64,000 nt of DNA from Echria macrotheca (GCA_030411725.1 MU839844.1:513161-577160), one strand, 5' to 3'; counted from the first letter of the stretch, positions 36,988-48,362 are shown. Translations and numbers: made by a program. Notes: generated by a model from the letters alone, not told the origin.

Positions 36988-39413
36988 TCAGGCCTCAATG
37001 GGCTTCCCTTTCCTATCCACCCGCTGGTCTCGCGGGTCAAACCCTCCGTTGCCCCATGTCGCCCACTCAGGAGTTGCTGGTCCCATGTAATCCTCCGGCG
37101 AAAAGTCTCCGTCTGGCCCTTTCGCCTCCAGTAGCTCGAAGAACTTGTCATAGTCGATCAGTGTATGCCACTTCCCATCTACCTTGAACCTCTCGCTCGC
37201 CAGAAGGATGCAGCAGCTGTGGGCGTGCTCAGCGGCGATCCCGTAGCCCAGGCCACGTCTGTTCAGCTCGTCATTGAGGGCCACGACGAAATCGCAGACC
37301 TCCTGATAGAATGGGACGTTTGCCATGGTGAGTCCGGCGTTGCTGGATGTCGAAGTACCACAGTATGTCACGCCCTTGACCTCGACAAAGCACGGCAGCC
37401 CCTTTTCTACGAGGTCTGCATATCCGGTCACCTCGTCCTCAACATTGAACCCTTTCACCAGGGTGAGCCGGAAGACAGTGCGTTGGCGGAAGCGGCGCTC
37501 GCGCAGTATGTCGAGACACCGTTGAAACCGTTCCCAGAAATCGCGATGCAGCGGCCGGTCTATACGGCGGAGCGACTCGCGATTCGAGGCGTCGATACTT
37601 ACGTAGAGTTGCGTGACATGCTTCAGAGTAGCCAGTTGATCCGGGTGTTGCGCGTTGCAAACCAGGAAGGACGATATGCGCTCGGCGTGGAGCATGGCGA
37701 GAAACTCGTTGATGTGAGGGTAGAAGATGGGCTCGCCTACGAGCGAGAGGGCGCAGTGCCGAATCCGCATAGCCTCAGCAAACCGTTCCGCGCGAACGCC
37801 GGGAACACCACGCATCATCTTGATCTTTTTGTAGTGGCCCTCCTTGACGCCATCAAAGATGAGCTCGGGAGGATCGACGACCCATCGCCAGGTTGTCCCG
37901 ACGGGGTTTGTGCCGTGCCGCCAACAGAAGACGCATTTATTCGAGCAGGAGAGTGAAGGCGTGGTCTCCATGCATTGGTGGGAGTTGATGCCGTAAAAGG
38001 AGTACTTGTAGCAAGACCCCCGACCCCGGAGAGCCGATTTTGTCCAGCGGCAAATCTTGACTCCCGAGTGGGATCCGACAATCGAGTAGCCCTGCTTGGT
38101 GAGGGAGGCATAGGTTGGCGAGTTCTTCGGCACCATCTCCTTTATAACGACAGGCGGTGTCTTTCGGGTTTTCGATTTCGTTTCCGTCGTGAAGTCCACA
38201 GCAATCGGCACCCTCGCCTGCTTTGTGCCCTTATCGGCCCCAGAAAGCTGTATTATACGCCCAAGATCCTCGACGTCTTCTAAGTCACCGGAAGTCTTCG
38301 TCTTGGCCGGTGCGTCTGAAGATTCATCAAACAGCATTTCCCCATCGTCCTCGACATCTTCGTCGTCGCTTTCGATAGGGTCTCCAGAACCTTTGACGCC
38401 CTCACCAAGGCTTCCAGTTTGCTCCAAAAGCTTGAGAGTTTCGGTAACGCCAGTTTGCCATTCCGAAAGCCTCTCCTTTCCATCCCTCTTCCAGTCGCCC
38501 ATGCCCAAGGGAAACGCGCGCTTCCGGCCCGTAAGCTTGGCCATCCACTTATCGAGTTCCTTGGCTTGGAAACAGAACCCTTCTTCCTCGGTCGGCCACC
38601 CCTCTCGGTCTCCTAGCCCAAACACAGAGTACCCCAGAATAGGCGACAGGGGTGATGTGTCGATTCGGAAGTCGTGGTGGGTGTCCCGGAGATGCTCCAA
38701 GAAGCTGTCGTTGACGCTGTCGATGTTGTAGCTCGGTAGCAAGAAGAGGTAGAACAAATCCAACGGCCCAGCTTCTTGTTCGTTTTCCATCTTCGGCGGC
38801 GTTATGAAGTATTCATCGTAGTCAACTTCGGCCAGATCCAAGACCTGGGGCTTGGCAAATCCGACATCCGGCGCTCCTTGTCTTAGAGACTCGTCCAACG
38901 TGTCTGCAAAATCCCGTGCAATCTTCTCGGTGTTGGCGGTAAGAGACGAGTAAAACAAGAGAACCTGTATCCTCCGCGGCTTGTCTCCTCTTTCGCTGGC
39001 CGTCCGGGTTTTCTTGGAAATCCCTCCCTTTATCCTCCTCGGTCCATTCGACGTCTTCTTTTCTTTTATTCCTCCCTCGTCCTCTTCAGACAGCACCGGC
39101 TTTTCATCCTGCAGATTGCCGGCATCGACTGGCGACTTCGTGGCGTCCGGGGCGTAGAGCTTGGAGAACACCAGAGACTGTGGGCGCTCCTCTGTGAAAT
39201 GGAGGTACACCCTCAGGGCCCCGAGGACGAATAGAGACAGGAGAATAATGGTGATTCGGTGCTCGTGCCAGAGTTCCACAGCATCTAAAACGAGTTTTGG
39301 TTAGCCAGCCAAGTCCGCCACAGAGGACGAAAAACTTGCGATCACTCACAATCGGGTAGCAGCGAGCTAGATGCCATTGGAGGGTCAGAGCCCTTCCAGC
39401 CTTGGAACGACAT
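36988..39413 (-). CDS. TYW1: tRNA 4-demethylwyosine synthase TYW1 (flavodoxin + radical SAM)
   Basis: Exons 39413-39350 and 39284-36988, 786 residues. The intron (GTGAGT...TTTTAG) joins LLPD/YAVELWHEH. A membrane segment near residue 30-50 (ITIILLSLFVLGALRVYLHF) suggests ER anchoring, as in yeast. A flavodoxin-like domain follows (about 110-290, LLFYSSLTANTEKIARDFAD). An acidic linker leads to the radical-SAM core with the CxxxCxxC cluster in LSCSNKCVFCWRHG and GEPIFYPHINEF. The C-terminal wyosine-base domain contains GVTYCGTS. The enzyme condenses pyruvate carbons onto m1G37 of tRNA-Phe in wybutosine synthesis. Confidence 0.96.
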
Positions 39414-39935
39414 GGCAGCAGTGTACTCTCCTCATGGGGTAAAGTATGCGAAACTGCTGTGTATTCCTCGAGAATCTTGACCGCAAAAAATGTTTGGCGG
39501 TTCTCTGACCTTGCCCCGCGATTGCGAATGGCGGGGCTCCAGAAGGGTGGTGCGCAAAATGGGGCCTAAAATCGGGTGGCAGCTGTCAATGCCCCACTCA
39601 AACATACCGCCACAAAGTACCAACGGTTTCGTCTGGAGTTCAATATGCTTGTGACTGACAGGTAGCAATGCAGTTGTGAATGCAGTTGTGCATAGTAACG
39701 AGAGGTAGCTCCTTGAATCGAGCCCTTGATCCAGTCATAAGGTGTCTCCCAGATGCTCATATCCTCAAAAAGCGGCGTCATGGGCATGATGTCCGACAGC
39801 TCCTCTTCTTTCTTCAGCAGGCTGACGCTTCTCAAAGATATTCCGTACAATAATTTCATCTATGGGTATCTTGTCAACTATGACAGCTATATACCTCCTA
39901 TAGGCCTGGATACACTGCCGTGATATTCCACAAGG
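39414..39935. other. Intergenic, TYW1 promoter
   Basis: About 520 bp. One 97-codon minus-strand frame with an ATG (39859-39566) is present, but it resembles nothing known and is not called. Confidence 0.45.
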
Positions 39936-40940
39936 TCACTCCTCATCTAACTCCTCATCCAACTCCAGCTCCAGCACATCTTCATCGTGTTTCGGCGCTG
40001 GAGACTCCCCGTCAGTCAGTGGAATCGGTTGGTAGGTTCCTTGGCCGTCCTCCGCTTGGGATCCCGGAGATTCCCCATCGCCCTCGATCTCTTGGCTGTT
40101 GCCCTCAACTTTACGACCGATGATCACGTTGCCAGCAACAAGCATTGCAGCTCCGGCCCACCAAAGAGGCGGAAGCGCTTCGGAGAAGATGGCGAAACCC
40201 AGGATGGCCGTAATGACAAAGTTAGCCGAAGTATTTATGATGGATACTTGTGTGGTTGAGTGACCGCGTGTCAGTGCTTTTGTGAAGAGCGCCCACATCT
40301 GCTCGCCAGTTAGAGCGTATACGGTTCAAGGGGGTTCCGACCTTGGAGTCGAGCTGATGCGAAGGGAGAATTGAGAAGTGTCTGAAGCGCGAAGCTCAAC
40401 ATACCACGCCGTTAAAGAACAGGTTCAGGCCAAAGAATGTCTGTTTGCAAATCGCCATTAGTCTCGGGTCTCATCCCTCTGGCTGGCTGGATACATGATG
40501 AAGAACGTACGCCTCGAACCCCAAGTTCAATCCCGCCCTCAAAAGCAGAGAGACCAAGAAGCCGAGCCAGACCTTGCGATAAGCTCGTAGTAAGTTCGGT
40601 AGTGGTCCTGAAAGATTCCCTAGGTCAATACGAACTCGAGATAAACACCGCCATGAACTCACAACTTTGCGAAAACACCGTTGAAGGCAGCGCATCCCCC
40701 GCTAGCCAGAGCTAGTACAATCCACTGGTTCCGGCTCGCCCAGCTGGTGGGAGCCATTTCGGCGGTAGGCGATGGCGGTGTTGCTCCGCTGTTGACCAGC
40801 GGTCGACGTTCTTCTTCAGTGGCCGTCATGGTGGTCGCATCATTCCGGGATACCCGTTTCTTAAGGGCGGATGGGACCTCCACTTCAGTCCCTGTTGCTA
40901 TACGAGTAGAGGCAGGCTTGGCCGATTTGCGGTGTGGCAT
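39936..40940 (-). CDS. Small drug/metabolite-transporter-like membrane protein (TMEM42-like)
   Basis: Four exons: 40940-40663, 40619-40511, 40440-40405 and 40298-39936, 261 residues. The third exon is only 36 nt (TFFGLNLFFNGV). A hydrophilic N-terminus of 65 residues is followed by four hydrophobic segments: WIVLALASGGCAAFNGVFAKL, TFFGLNLFFNGVMWALFTKA, IINTSANFVITAILGFAIFSEALP, LWWAGAAMLVAGNVIIG. This half-size EamA/DMT pattern with the STTQVSIINTSANF loop matches fungal TMEM42-like proteins. The tail is acidic and ends in a Glu/Leu run. Substrate unknown; half-size members are thought to dimerise. Confidence 0.8.
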
Positions 40941-41685
40941 TGTTCCCCTTTGCGGTCCGGATTAAAGTTGGCTGCCACGGGGTCGCAAGGGACGCGTTTG
41001 ATGGATGCGGCTACCGCTCGAGTCAGCCTGTATGAGGCCTGTATGGCTATGACGTGTGCCAACGGATGAACGGCTGCAGCAACCGCCCTGGCGCGGTAGA
41101 CTGGATAGGCCTAAGGTTTGACTTCACGCCAGCCAATATTTGCGATCAAGGATACTCAAATCGACGCGTTCAACAACACGCAGATGCAATCTGCTGCACA
41201 TCTGCAGGAACCCTTTCGCCAGGAGGGCGGAATCAGGGTTCTGGGAAACATCATGTGGGGCAAAGCTCTGAACCGATTGGGCAACCACCAAGCTTCCGGA
41301 CCCCGCCATATCACGATGATGCGGTCAGGAAGCAACATATCTGCGCTGTTGTTTGGGTTCTTTTTATTCATAATTCGCTCTATGGTTCTGTAGTATACAA
41401 TACTGAGGCAGTCTCGCTATGTAAGGCAGAACTTACGGCCCCAGTAACTAAAACAGCTCCGTAACGCCGACCCCATGCTGCGGTATCTGAAGGGCAAGAT
41501 CCGTTGTCCTGAAGCCGATATAAGAAAATAACTGCTGATGTCCCAAACCGTGGTCATAACTCGTTACCCATGTCTTGTCCGAGCCGTGCCGGCGTATCAA
41601 GCGAGGGTATCGTCATATCCGCTCGTTGGCCAGACGATCGTCTCTCTACGTCTGTGGCCGTTCTGAGGACAACCCTCGACGATCT
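40941..41685. other. Intergenic between TMEM42-like and TFIIA-gamma genes
   Basis: 745 bp. No supported coding frame, repeat or RNA gene. Confidence 0.5.
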
Positions 41686-42283
41686 TTACTTCTCGTCGGT
41701 ACGCTTGGCGCTGCAGCTCACGATCTTGACTTTGTCCGCAACCACTGTGGAGGCGCCGTTGTCCATCTTGAACGTGACGTTCTTGATCAAGAAGGTCCAG
41801 ACCTCGTCGCAAAAGCGATATGTGTCGAGCGACCCCTGTGGCCAGCCATAACCGGCTGTGTCAGCCCTCATATTCTTCGGGAATACACTCGTCGTCTCAT
41901 GCACCACGTTTAAAGTTCTTGCGGGATCCAAGTTGCTGCCTCACCAAGCACAGCAGTGTTCTGGACGGGAGTGGAAGACAAAAAAGATTCACCTTGAACG
42001 TGAGCCGCGCCTTAACCTTTTCTTGCAGAGACTCAGCGACGATTCGGTCAAACTGCCCCAGCACCTTGATTGCCAGTTGCGGATCGATACGTTCGGCGCT
42101 GATAAGATCGTCCAGTGCATCTGTCAACGTCACGCCGAGGCTGCGACACGTAAAGCAAATATTAGCAATCGGCTCCTAATGTGCTATCCATGCATGCATG
42201 CAGGCAGTGCAGACAAGACCGGCGCGCGCGATGTACCTTCCATGACGATACAGATCGTAAAAGTTCGTGGAGTTGGTAGCCAT
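41686..42283 (-). CDS. TOA2: Transcription initiation factor IIA gamma (small) subunit
   Basis: Three exons: 42283-42237, 42140-41993 and 41835-41686, 114 residues, the normal size of Toa2. The protein begins MATNSTNFYDLYRHGSLG, continues with the four-helix part VTLTDALDDLISAERIDPQLA and QFDRIVAESLQEKVKARLTFK. After the second intron comes the beta-barrel part LDTYRFCDEVWTFLIKNVTF with ADKVKIVSCSAK. It pairs with Toa1 and stabilises TBP on promoter DNA. It is divergent from VMA16 with 367 bp between start codons. Confidence 0.96.
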
Positions 42284-42650
42284 CGTAGTTGTCGGTCTTG
42301 TCGCGGGTAGTGGCGAGTTCTTCGATGGATTTGGTGTTGAGAGGAGAAGAGCCTTAAATAGTCTGGGGAGAACGAAGCCTTGGGAAGCGTTCGATGACTC
42401 AGCCGCGGCTGCAGTGCTGTGGTAAAACGCGCCGTGCAATCCGCAAAAACCACGTGACTGTAAGCTCCAGCTGTGGGTCGGCCGAAATCGAACGCTTGGA
42501 TCAACGGCTGCCAGTTGGAGACGCAGCAACTTGCACCGATGATTGAAGCTTCGGGAACAGGGACCATCTGCCTCCGGATTGTCGCAACCACGCAGCCCAC
42601 GGCTTCAAGACACGACCGATAACTGAGCAGGCGGCACAGAACCCGGCAAG

Positions 42651-43491
42651 ATGAGCTATAAGTATGGAGTTGGCGGGTTGTCAACGAGCTTGGCCGTCGT
42701 GGGAGCCTGTGAGTGGAATTGATGGGCGCAATGCCCGCTCTCTGGATGAGCAAGATGCTAATGGGATGTTGTGCAGATATGCTCTTGACCGGCAGCGGCG
42801 AGGCCTTCAACGTATGTTTCGATAACCGCCCTTCCCAAATCGATAGCGACCTCTTCTCACACTCTTCTAGGTCGGCGCCTTCCTCGAATCCGTATCTCCA
42901 TATGCGTGGGCAGATCTCGGCATCGCGCTCTGTATAGGCTTTTCGGTGGTGGGAGCGGCATGGTATGGCCCGGCCGGCACGCCGATTCTCTGACTCTGTT
43001 GTCTGACTGCGGAACAGGGGCATATTCATCACAGGCTCGTCGATTCTCGGTGGTGGTGTCCGGGCACCCCGCATCCGGACCAAGAACTTGATATCCATTA
43101 TCTTTTGCGAGGTCGTCGCCATCTACGGCGTCATCATGGCCATCATCTTCTCGGCCAAGTTGAACCCACTGCGAGGCGAGCAGTACTATTCGGATGATTC
43201 CTACTATGTTGGCTATGCCACCTTTTGGGGCGGAATCACGGTCGGCTTCTGCAACTTGGTCTGCGGCGTCGCCGTCGGCATCAACGGTAGTGGCGCTGCC
43301 CTCGCCGATGCTTCCGACCCTACACTGTGCGCAACCTCACTCCCCAGAGATAAATCCATGCTGATAGCGTCCCCTCTAGTTTCGTCAAGATCCTCATCAT
43401 CGAGATCTTCAGCTCCGTCCTTGGCCTGTTCGGCCTCATCATTGGGTTGCTCGTTTCCGGCAAGGCCGGCGACTTTGGCGGTGCGAAGTGA
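42651..43491 (+). CDS. VMA16: V-type ATPase proteolipid subunit c''
   Basis: Five exons: 42651-42708, 42777-42811, 42871-42962, 43018-43326 and 43380-43491, 201 residues. Four hydrophobic helices follow a short N-terminal segment (GGLSTSLAVVGAYMLL). The signature runs through SPYAWADLGIALCIGFSVVG, AAWGIFITGSSILGGGVRAP, NLISIIFCEVVAIYGVIMAI with the proton-carrying Glu, and the last helix KILIIEIFSSVLGLFGLIIG. It sits in the membrane ring of the Vo sector of the vacuolar proton pump. The introns are tight and phases agree throughout. It is convergent with the gephyrin-like gene (244 bp between stops). Confidence 0.96.
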
Positions 43492-43735
43492 GGGACGTAA
43501 TATACGCCAGCATCTGGTCCCAACCTCTGTCTGTCTTCAGACCTCCAGATTACGGAGCAGGTCTGTGTAGCTTCATTGTCACCGGCGTTTACGGAAGAAG
43601 GGCTAGGGATGGTGTCATTGGGATGGTCAGCATATCTGTCACTGGTGTAGACGCTTTACTGTACAAAACGCCCATCAGAGGCTGTCATGGGACGGTCATT
43701 TATTCATGGCTATCTTGTTCGTTCTCGTTAACAGG

Positions 43736-45733
43736 TCATGTCCGGATAGTATCCATTAGCAGAGCGTCAATCCGGGACCCTTTCGGTAGAGGTTCCGGAC
43801 CGCTCGGTAGACAGAGAAGGGCGTTTGCCCCCTGCATGCTTCCCACTCTAGAGCTCCTCTGCCCTCCTGTGCTTTCTGCTCTCAACGTCCCATCCGTGCC
43901 AACACTGACGATAGCGCGGTGGTATTCTGGTCTCGCCTTATCGAGAGGAAACTCGTGAGCCAAGGTCACCGGAACCTTTGGCAGACCCGGCGGCTCGAGA
44001 CCCGACATCCTGTGCAAGCACGGCAACACAAACAGATGGAACGTGACCAAGGCCGATGCCGGATTTCCCGGGAGCGAGAATATCGGTTTGACAACCCTGT
44101 CGCCCGCATTATTCTTGACCGACACGGTTGCAAACGTCGTCGGCTTGCCCGGCTTCATGTTCACACGCCCAAAGTGGATCGAGCCGCCCAGCGAGCGCTC
44201 GATCGTCGGCTTCAGCAGGTCGAGCTCGCCCATGGACACGCCGCCGGTGGTGATGACGAGGTCGACCTGGCGCAGCGCGGCGCGGAGGACTTCTTCCAGC
44301 GAGCCGGCCCTGTCGCGGGCGATGCCGAGGTCCACTGCCTCGAATCCCTGTCCCTCGACCGCGGAGAGTAGTGTCGGTCTATTGGTATCCCGGACCTCGC
44401 CGTGTTGGAGGTCTCCAGGCCGGTTATGCTCGACGATCTCGTCTCCAGTGGAAAGCACGCCGACGACGGGGCGGCGGTAGACTTGGACGTCGGCAACGCC
44501 TACTGCGGCGAGCTGTCCAATTTCACCGCCAACCGCAGATATCCGGCTGCCTTTCCGCAGGATTACGGCGCCCTGCTTAATATCACTGCCCACTTCCCTG
44601 ATATTCTCACCCTCCCGAACGTTGTCGGCAAAGATCTCGACTTCTTTCTCCTCTTTTCCGTCCTCCATCATGGAGACGAGCTTTGTGTCTTCCACCATGA
44701 TGACAGCAGTTGCGCCGGGTGGCAGTGGCGCCCCGGTGGTGATGCGAGCAATCTCCCCCCTTTTCAGAGCACCGACCTCGCCCGGGGCGGCGTGTGAGAC
44801 GGCCGTGACAGGAAACACGGCCTTGAGATCACCGTCCTGTGGCACCACAACAGCATATCCATCTACTATGCTCGCTCTGAACGCAGGAACATTCTCCCTC
44901 GCCGTGACATCCTGGGCCAGCACTGCCCCGACCAGTGAGCAATCTACCTTGGCATTCACCACCTCGGGAACCGGACTCTGCTGCGCGATCAAATCCAGGG
45001 CATCATCCACCGACAACATCGGGAACGGCGACTCTCTGTGCCGGCGGCTGGGTCCCAGACTTGGATCGTTAGAAACCGGGTGCTCGCTCGGCTTTGTATG
45101 CCTAACCGGACCAGCATGGCCGTGCCCATGCCCATGACCATGACCATGGTGGTGGTGGTGATGGTGCCGTGCGCCGCCAGAACTAGAAGCAGCCACTCCA
45201 GCCTCCTTCTCCAGCCTCGAGGTCCCGCCGGCATGCATAGCCCTCGAATTCGCCCCGGCGGCCTGTAAACAGGCGTGGGGAAGCATCTTGATAACGGCTT
45301 GCAGGTTCTCCTTTGCACCCTTCGGAGACCCCGGCAAGGTGAGGATGACGGTCTTCCCCCTAACACCGGCAACGGGTCTCGACATGGTGGCGAATGGCGT
45401 AACCGCTAGCGAGGAAGCTAGCATTCCGTGCACCAGACCCGGTGCTTGCTTGTGGAGGAGGGGAGTGACGGCCTCAGGGGTGATATCGCTGACGGCGAAG
45501 CCCGTGCCGCCGGTGGTGACTATGAGGTTGACGGGCCTGGGACTGTCCGTCCAGATCATGATTTGATTCTGAATCTGCGCCAGGTCGTCGCTCACAATGC
45601 TGGTCTCGTCGACCGAGAACTGGGATGAACCATCGCCGGCGAAGACATCCGTGAGCGTGCCGATCGAGGCATCAGTCTGTGGGTCTTTGGCTGCCGTGGT
45701 TGAAACCACCAAAATGGCTGTCGAGAGACTCAT
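43736..45733 (-). CDS. cnxE: Gephyrin-like molybdenum cofactor enzyme, MogA-MoeA fusion
   Basis: Single exon, 665 residues, ATG start (MSLSTAILVVSTTAAKD). The N-terminal G (MogA) domain, about 1-155, has LIVTTGGTGF and TLPGSPKGAKENL and adenylylates molybdopterin. The C-terminal E (MoeA) domain, about 235-665, has PAFRASIVDGYAVVVP, VLSTGDEIVEHNRPGD, VITTGGVSMGELDLLKP and FSLPGNPASALVTFHLF and inserts molybdate. The domain order is G then E, as in animals and fungi and opposite to plant Cnx1. The linker holds a run of seven His followed by Gly-His repeats (about residues 188-203), a probable metal-binding tract. The product serves nitrate reductase and other Mo enzymes. It is separated from POP5 by an inverted-repeat element. 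Confidence 0.97.
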   Translation of the reverse strand: MSLSTAILVVSTTAAKDPQTDASIGTLTDVFAGDGSSQFSVDETSIVSDDLAQIQNQIMIWTDSPRPVNLIVTTGGTGFAVSDITPEAVTPLLHKQAPGLVHGMLASSLAVTPFATMSRPVAGVRGKTVILTLPGSPKGAKENLQAVIKMLPHACLQAAGANSRAMHAGGTSRLEKEAGVAASSSGGARHHHHHHHGHGHGHGHGHAGPVRHTKPSEHPVSNDPSLGPSRRHRESPFPMLSVDDALDLIAQQSPVPEVVNAKVDCSLVGAVLAQDVTARENVPAFRASIVDGYAVVVPQDGDLKAVFPVTAVSHAAPGEVGALKRGEIARITTGAPLPPGATAVIMVEDTKLVSMMEDGKEEKEVEIFADNVREGENIREVGSDIKQGAVILRKGSRISAVGGEIGQLAAVGVADVQVYRRPVVGVLSTGDEIVEHNRPGDLQHGEVRDTNRPTLLSAVEGQGFEAVDLGIARDRAGSLEEVLRAALRQVDLVITTGGVSMGELDLLKPTIERSLGGSIHFGRVNMKPGKPTTFATVSVKNNAGDRVVKPIFSLPGNPASALVTFHLFVLPCLHRMSGLEPPGLPKVPVTLAHEFPLDKARPEYHRAIVSVGTDGTLRAESTGGQRSSRVGSMQGANALLCLPSGPEPLPKGSRIDALLMDTIRT

Positions 45734-45854
45734 GTTTGGGCCCGTTTCTGCCGATTTCTGTTTGATATACCGCGTAGCTGCTGTGTACCTTCAGGAGCTT
45801 GAAGCTCAGGTGAGCTCCGCGAGGGGCAGCATCACTAACAGCGGGGCAAGGCTA

Positions 45855-46126
45855 CCGTATTATCTCGAAAAATCCGCTTTTACTCTTGGACCGTGCACGC
45901 GCTCAAGCCACGCAGTGCCACACCATGCCACACCCAAACGGGGCCTTGTGCGGTTCCAGGAAAGGACTAAATCATACTAATCTCACCGCCTTGAGGGCCG
46001 CCATTCCGAACCTGGCGATTTCGAAGCGACGGCTGACTCAGAACTTGAGGCTGGCGCAGTGGCACTCCCGTGGCTTGAGCGCGTGCACGGTCCAAGAGTA
46101 AAAGCGGATTTTTTGAGATAATACGG
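45855..46126. mobile_element. MITE-like element with 65-70 bp terminal inverted repeats and TA target duplication
   Basis: The left arm (45855-45921) and the right arm (46059-46126, reverse complement) match over about 67 bases: both begin CCGTATTATCTC and run through CCGCTTTTACTCTTGGACC to a GTGCCAC end, differing by one substitution (G/A at position 13) and a small indel. The unit of 272 bp is flanked on both sides by TA (45853-45854 and 46127-46128), as left by Tc1/mariner-type insertion. The 137-bp centre has no coding capacity. It lies between the start codons of cnxE and POP5, so it could affect either promoter. No second copy was seen in this window. Confidence 0.85.
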
Positions 46127-46275
46127 TATCAGAAGGTCCCAGTGACGTCCAGTGCCCGTGCGCTGTTACGGGAATTTCAGTCTCGGCCGAATCTTTCACG
46201 AAATTACGACACCAAAAACTCCCAGACTTCGCGCTGGAAACTTGAACCTTTACACTCCATCCTCACAACATCACG

Positions 46276-46888
46276 ATGGTGCGCCTCAAAGATCGATACC
46301 TCCTAGTAAACATCCTATATACCGATGTCCCGCCGGGCCAGTCCAAGGGCCCGGTATCCGATCTGCTGCTATACAACCAGCCAAGTTCTGCCGAGCTCAA
46401 ACCCCAAGCACTGCTCAAGGCCATCCGCACCGAGGTCCACGCGTTGTTCGGCGACTGTGGGTCGGGCGCCATAGACCGCAGTCTCCAAGGTGAGTCTCCT
46501 CGTGCCATACGCAGAGGAAATACTCACAGGAGCAGTCAAATATCTTTCCCAAGCAACCTCAACATTCATTTTGAGGATATCGCGCTCTCACTATCGCCTT
46601 GTCTGGGCCGCGCTTTCCTTCATGAACAGTGTGCCTGTCAAAAATGGCAGGTCATGCGTCTACCGTGTTGTCCGTGTCAGCGGTACCATCCGCAAGGTTG
46701 AAGAGGAAGCCGTGCGGCGCGCCAGGCTGTTCGTTCTCGCAGCCAAGCAGGAAATGAGTGGCAAAGCTTCATCTGCTGCCCTGGACGCGTTGCTCAGACC
46801 TAAAGATCGAGGCCGCGAAACAGCCACGAGCGTGGCCGACAACGACCTGGACATGGATGACTACGACGGAATATCTGATGACGGCTGA
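46276..46888 (+). CDS. POP5: RNase P/MRP protein subunit Pop5
   Basis: Two exons, 46276-46489 and 46530-46888, 190 residues. The 40-nt intron has GTGAGT and ACTCACAG ends and joins RSLQ/GAVKYLSQATSTFILRISR. It begins MVRLKDRYLLVNILY, the Pop5/Rpp14 signature, and has the alpha-beta core ILRISRSHYRLVWAALSFM...VVRVSGTIRKVEEEAVRRAR. The C-terminus is acidic. It is a core protein of RNase P (tRNA 5' maturation) and RNase MRP (pre-rRNA processing). Its stop codon is 7 nt from that of the convergent GPN2 gene. Confidence 0.94.
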
Positions 46889-46895
46889 TCTCTCG

Positions 46896-48027
46896 TCACT
46901 TCTTACGCGTTACCCGTATACCGGAGTCGGGAAGCGGCGGCGGCATGACATCGCCACCGTCGGCTTCGGCAGCTGCTTGTAGCTGCCGAAGTTTCTCCTG
47001 CTCTTCTTCTTCCTTCCTCTCGGCCTCGTCGCAAGCCTCTTTGTTGTCGATCCACCGCTCTTGGATGTCTTGGACTTCTAGCAAAGACGACTCATTCCGC
47101 ATCGCTACTTGCCAGATGGTGTCGTTCGCGCCCTCGGCGGTCCCAAACACATAGCCACCAGCTCGGTCGATAACCCGCAAGATATGCATCATGCTCTTCT
47201 TGTTCTCGACCGCTAGAACCTCGAAGTTGACCAACCCAAACCTCTCGACTAGTTCCGCTATCGCTTTGTTCAGCCCGGTAAACTTGCCCCTTCGCATCGC
47301 CGGGGACTCGGCGTCCAAAGAAGGCATGAGGTATGAAAGATCCTGGACCTCGGTGTAGTAGTCGAGATTGAACGGGAGCGGGTCGTAATCGGCGATTTTG
47401 TCGATTTTGGTGAGGATATTGACATGTGGGAGATCCATCTGGAGCATGGCGCGCAGAGCGAGGAGCACATTGGAGATGTACAGGGATGGCTGGGTGAGAC
47501 AGAAGCAATCGGACAGATGAACGACGACAAGCTATAGTGAGTTAGCCGGTGCCAATCTTGTCGGGGGAACCTGTCTAACCCTATATCCCAGCTTTTGCAG
47601 CCTGTAGAAAATGTTGCGCAGGGAATTGTGATGTGTGTACAGCTCGACTTGGCCGGGGCAGTCAAAGAGCACGTAGTCGTCGCCGAGCTCTTTCAACCCC
47701 TTTTCAAGCCATTCCATGTTGTGTTCCAGCTCCTCGAGTGCATACAATATGCCGCCGTTCGGCCCTAGCCGGTCATCCGACATGATCTCCTCGAGGGTAA
47801 CGAGGTCCCGGATATCTAACGCGCAGGGGTAGTTGGTCTGATCGTTTGCAGGATCAAGATTTATGACGGAACATTGTCGACCGATGGCGCCCATGAACTG
47901 ATGCACTTTTGCAAAAATTAGCCATCGAGCTGGTTGTTCTGTGGCGGCTAGGAAGCTACTCACTTCCATCGCAGTAGGTGCTCTTGCCCGAGCCGGGACT
48001 GCCGAGAACAAGCTGTCCAAATGGCAT
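46896..48027 (-). CDS. GPN2: GPN-loop GTPase 2
   Basis: Three exons: 48027-47964, 47905-47580 and 47531-46896, 341 residues. The first exon carries the P-loop GSPGSGKST and is joined by a 58-nt intron to MHQFMGAIGRQ. The diagnostic Gly-Pro-Asn loop is at LGPNGG (about residue 70). Then come FDCPGQVELYTHH and the G4 motif ILTKIDKI. The C-terminus is a Glu/Lys coiled coil ending in RVTRKK. GPN2 works with GPN1/GPN3 in assembly and nuclear import of RNA polymerase II (and III). It is divergent from BUB3 with 335 bp between starts. Confidence 0.95.
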
Positions 48028-48362
48028 CTTGAAATTTGTCAGTTCGCTTACTTGTGACGGCCGGTTCGATCTCTGTGCAGACGGATGGACGGTGGGCTGA
48101 GCCGGAATGGCTTTGCAGCAAGGGAAGCAAAGGTAGGGAGGAGCTGTCGCAAGTGGGAAGCTCGGGGCCGAAGCTGCCCCGCGATCGAACAATGACGCCC
48201 CCAACGTGGGGTACGCGCCAGCAAAATTTGGCGGTGGGCCGCGGCAGAATCCCGCTACCCTTGTTTACCTTCCCGAGTGCTGTTGCTTCTGTCCACGCCC
48301 GCCGCCAATACCAAAGCTGCCAAAACCAAGTTTCTGCTCTCGACAATTCAGTACACAAGAAA

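Noticed and set aside
42184..43122. 312-codon minus-strand frame
   Set aside because: It crosses VMA16 antisense, including its introns, and part of the TFIIA-gamma 5' end; no protein-like features.
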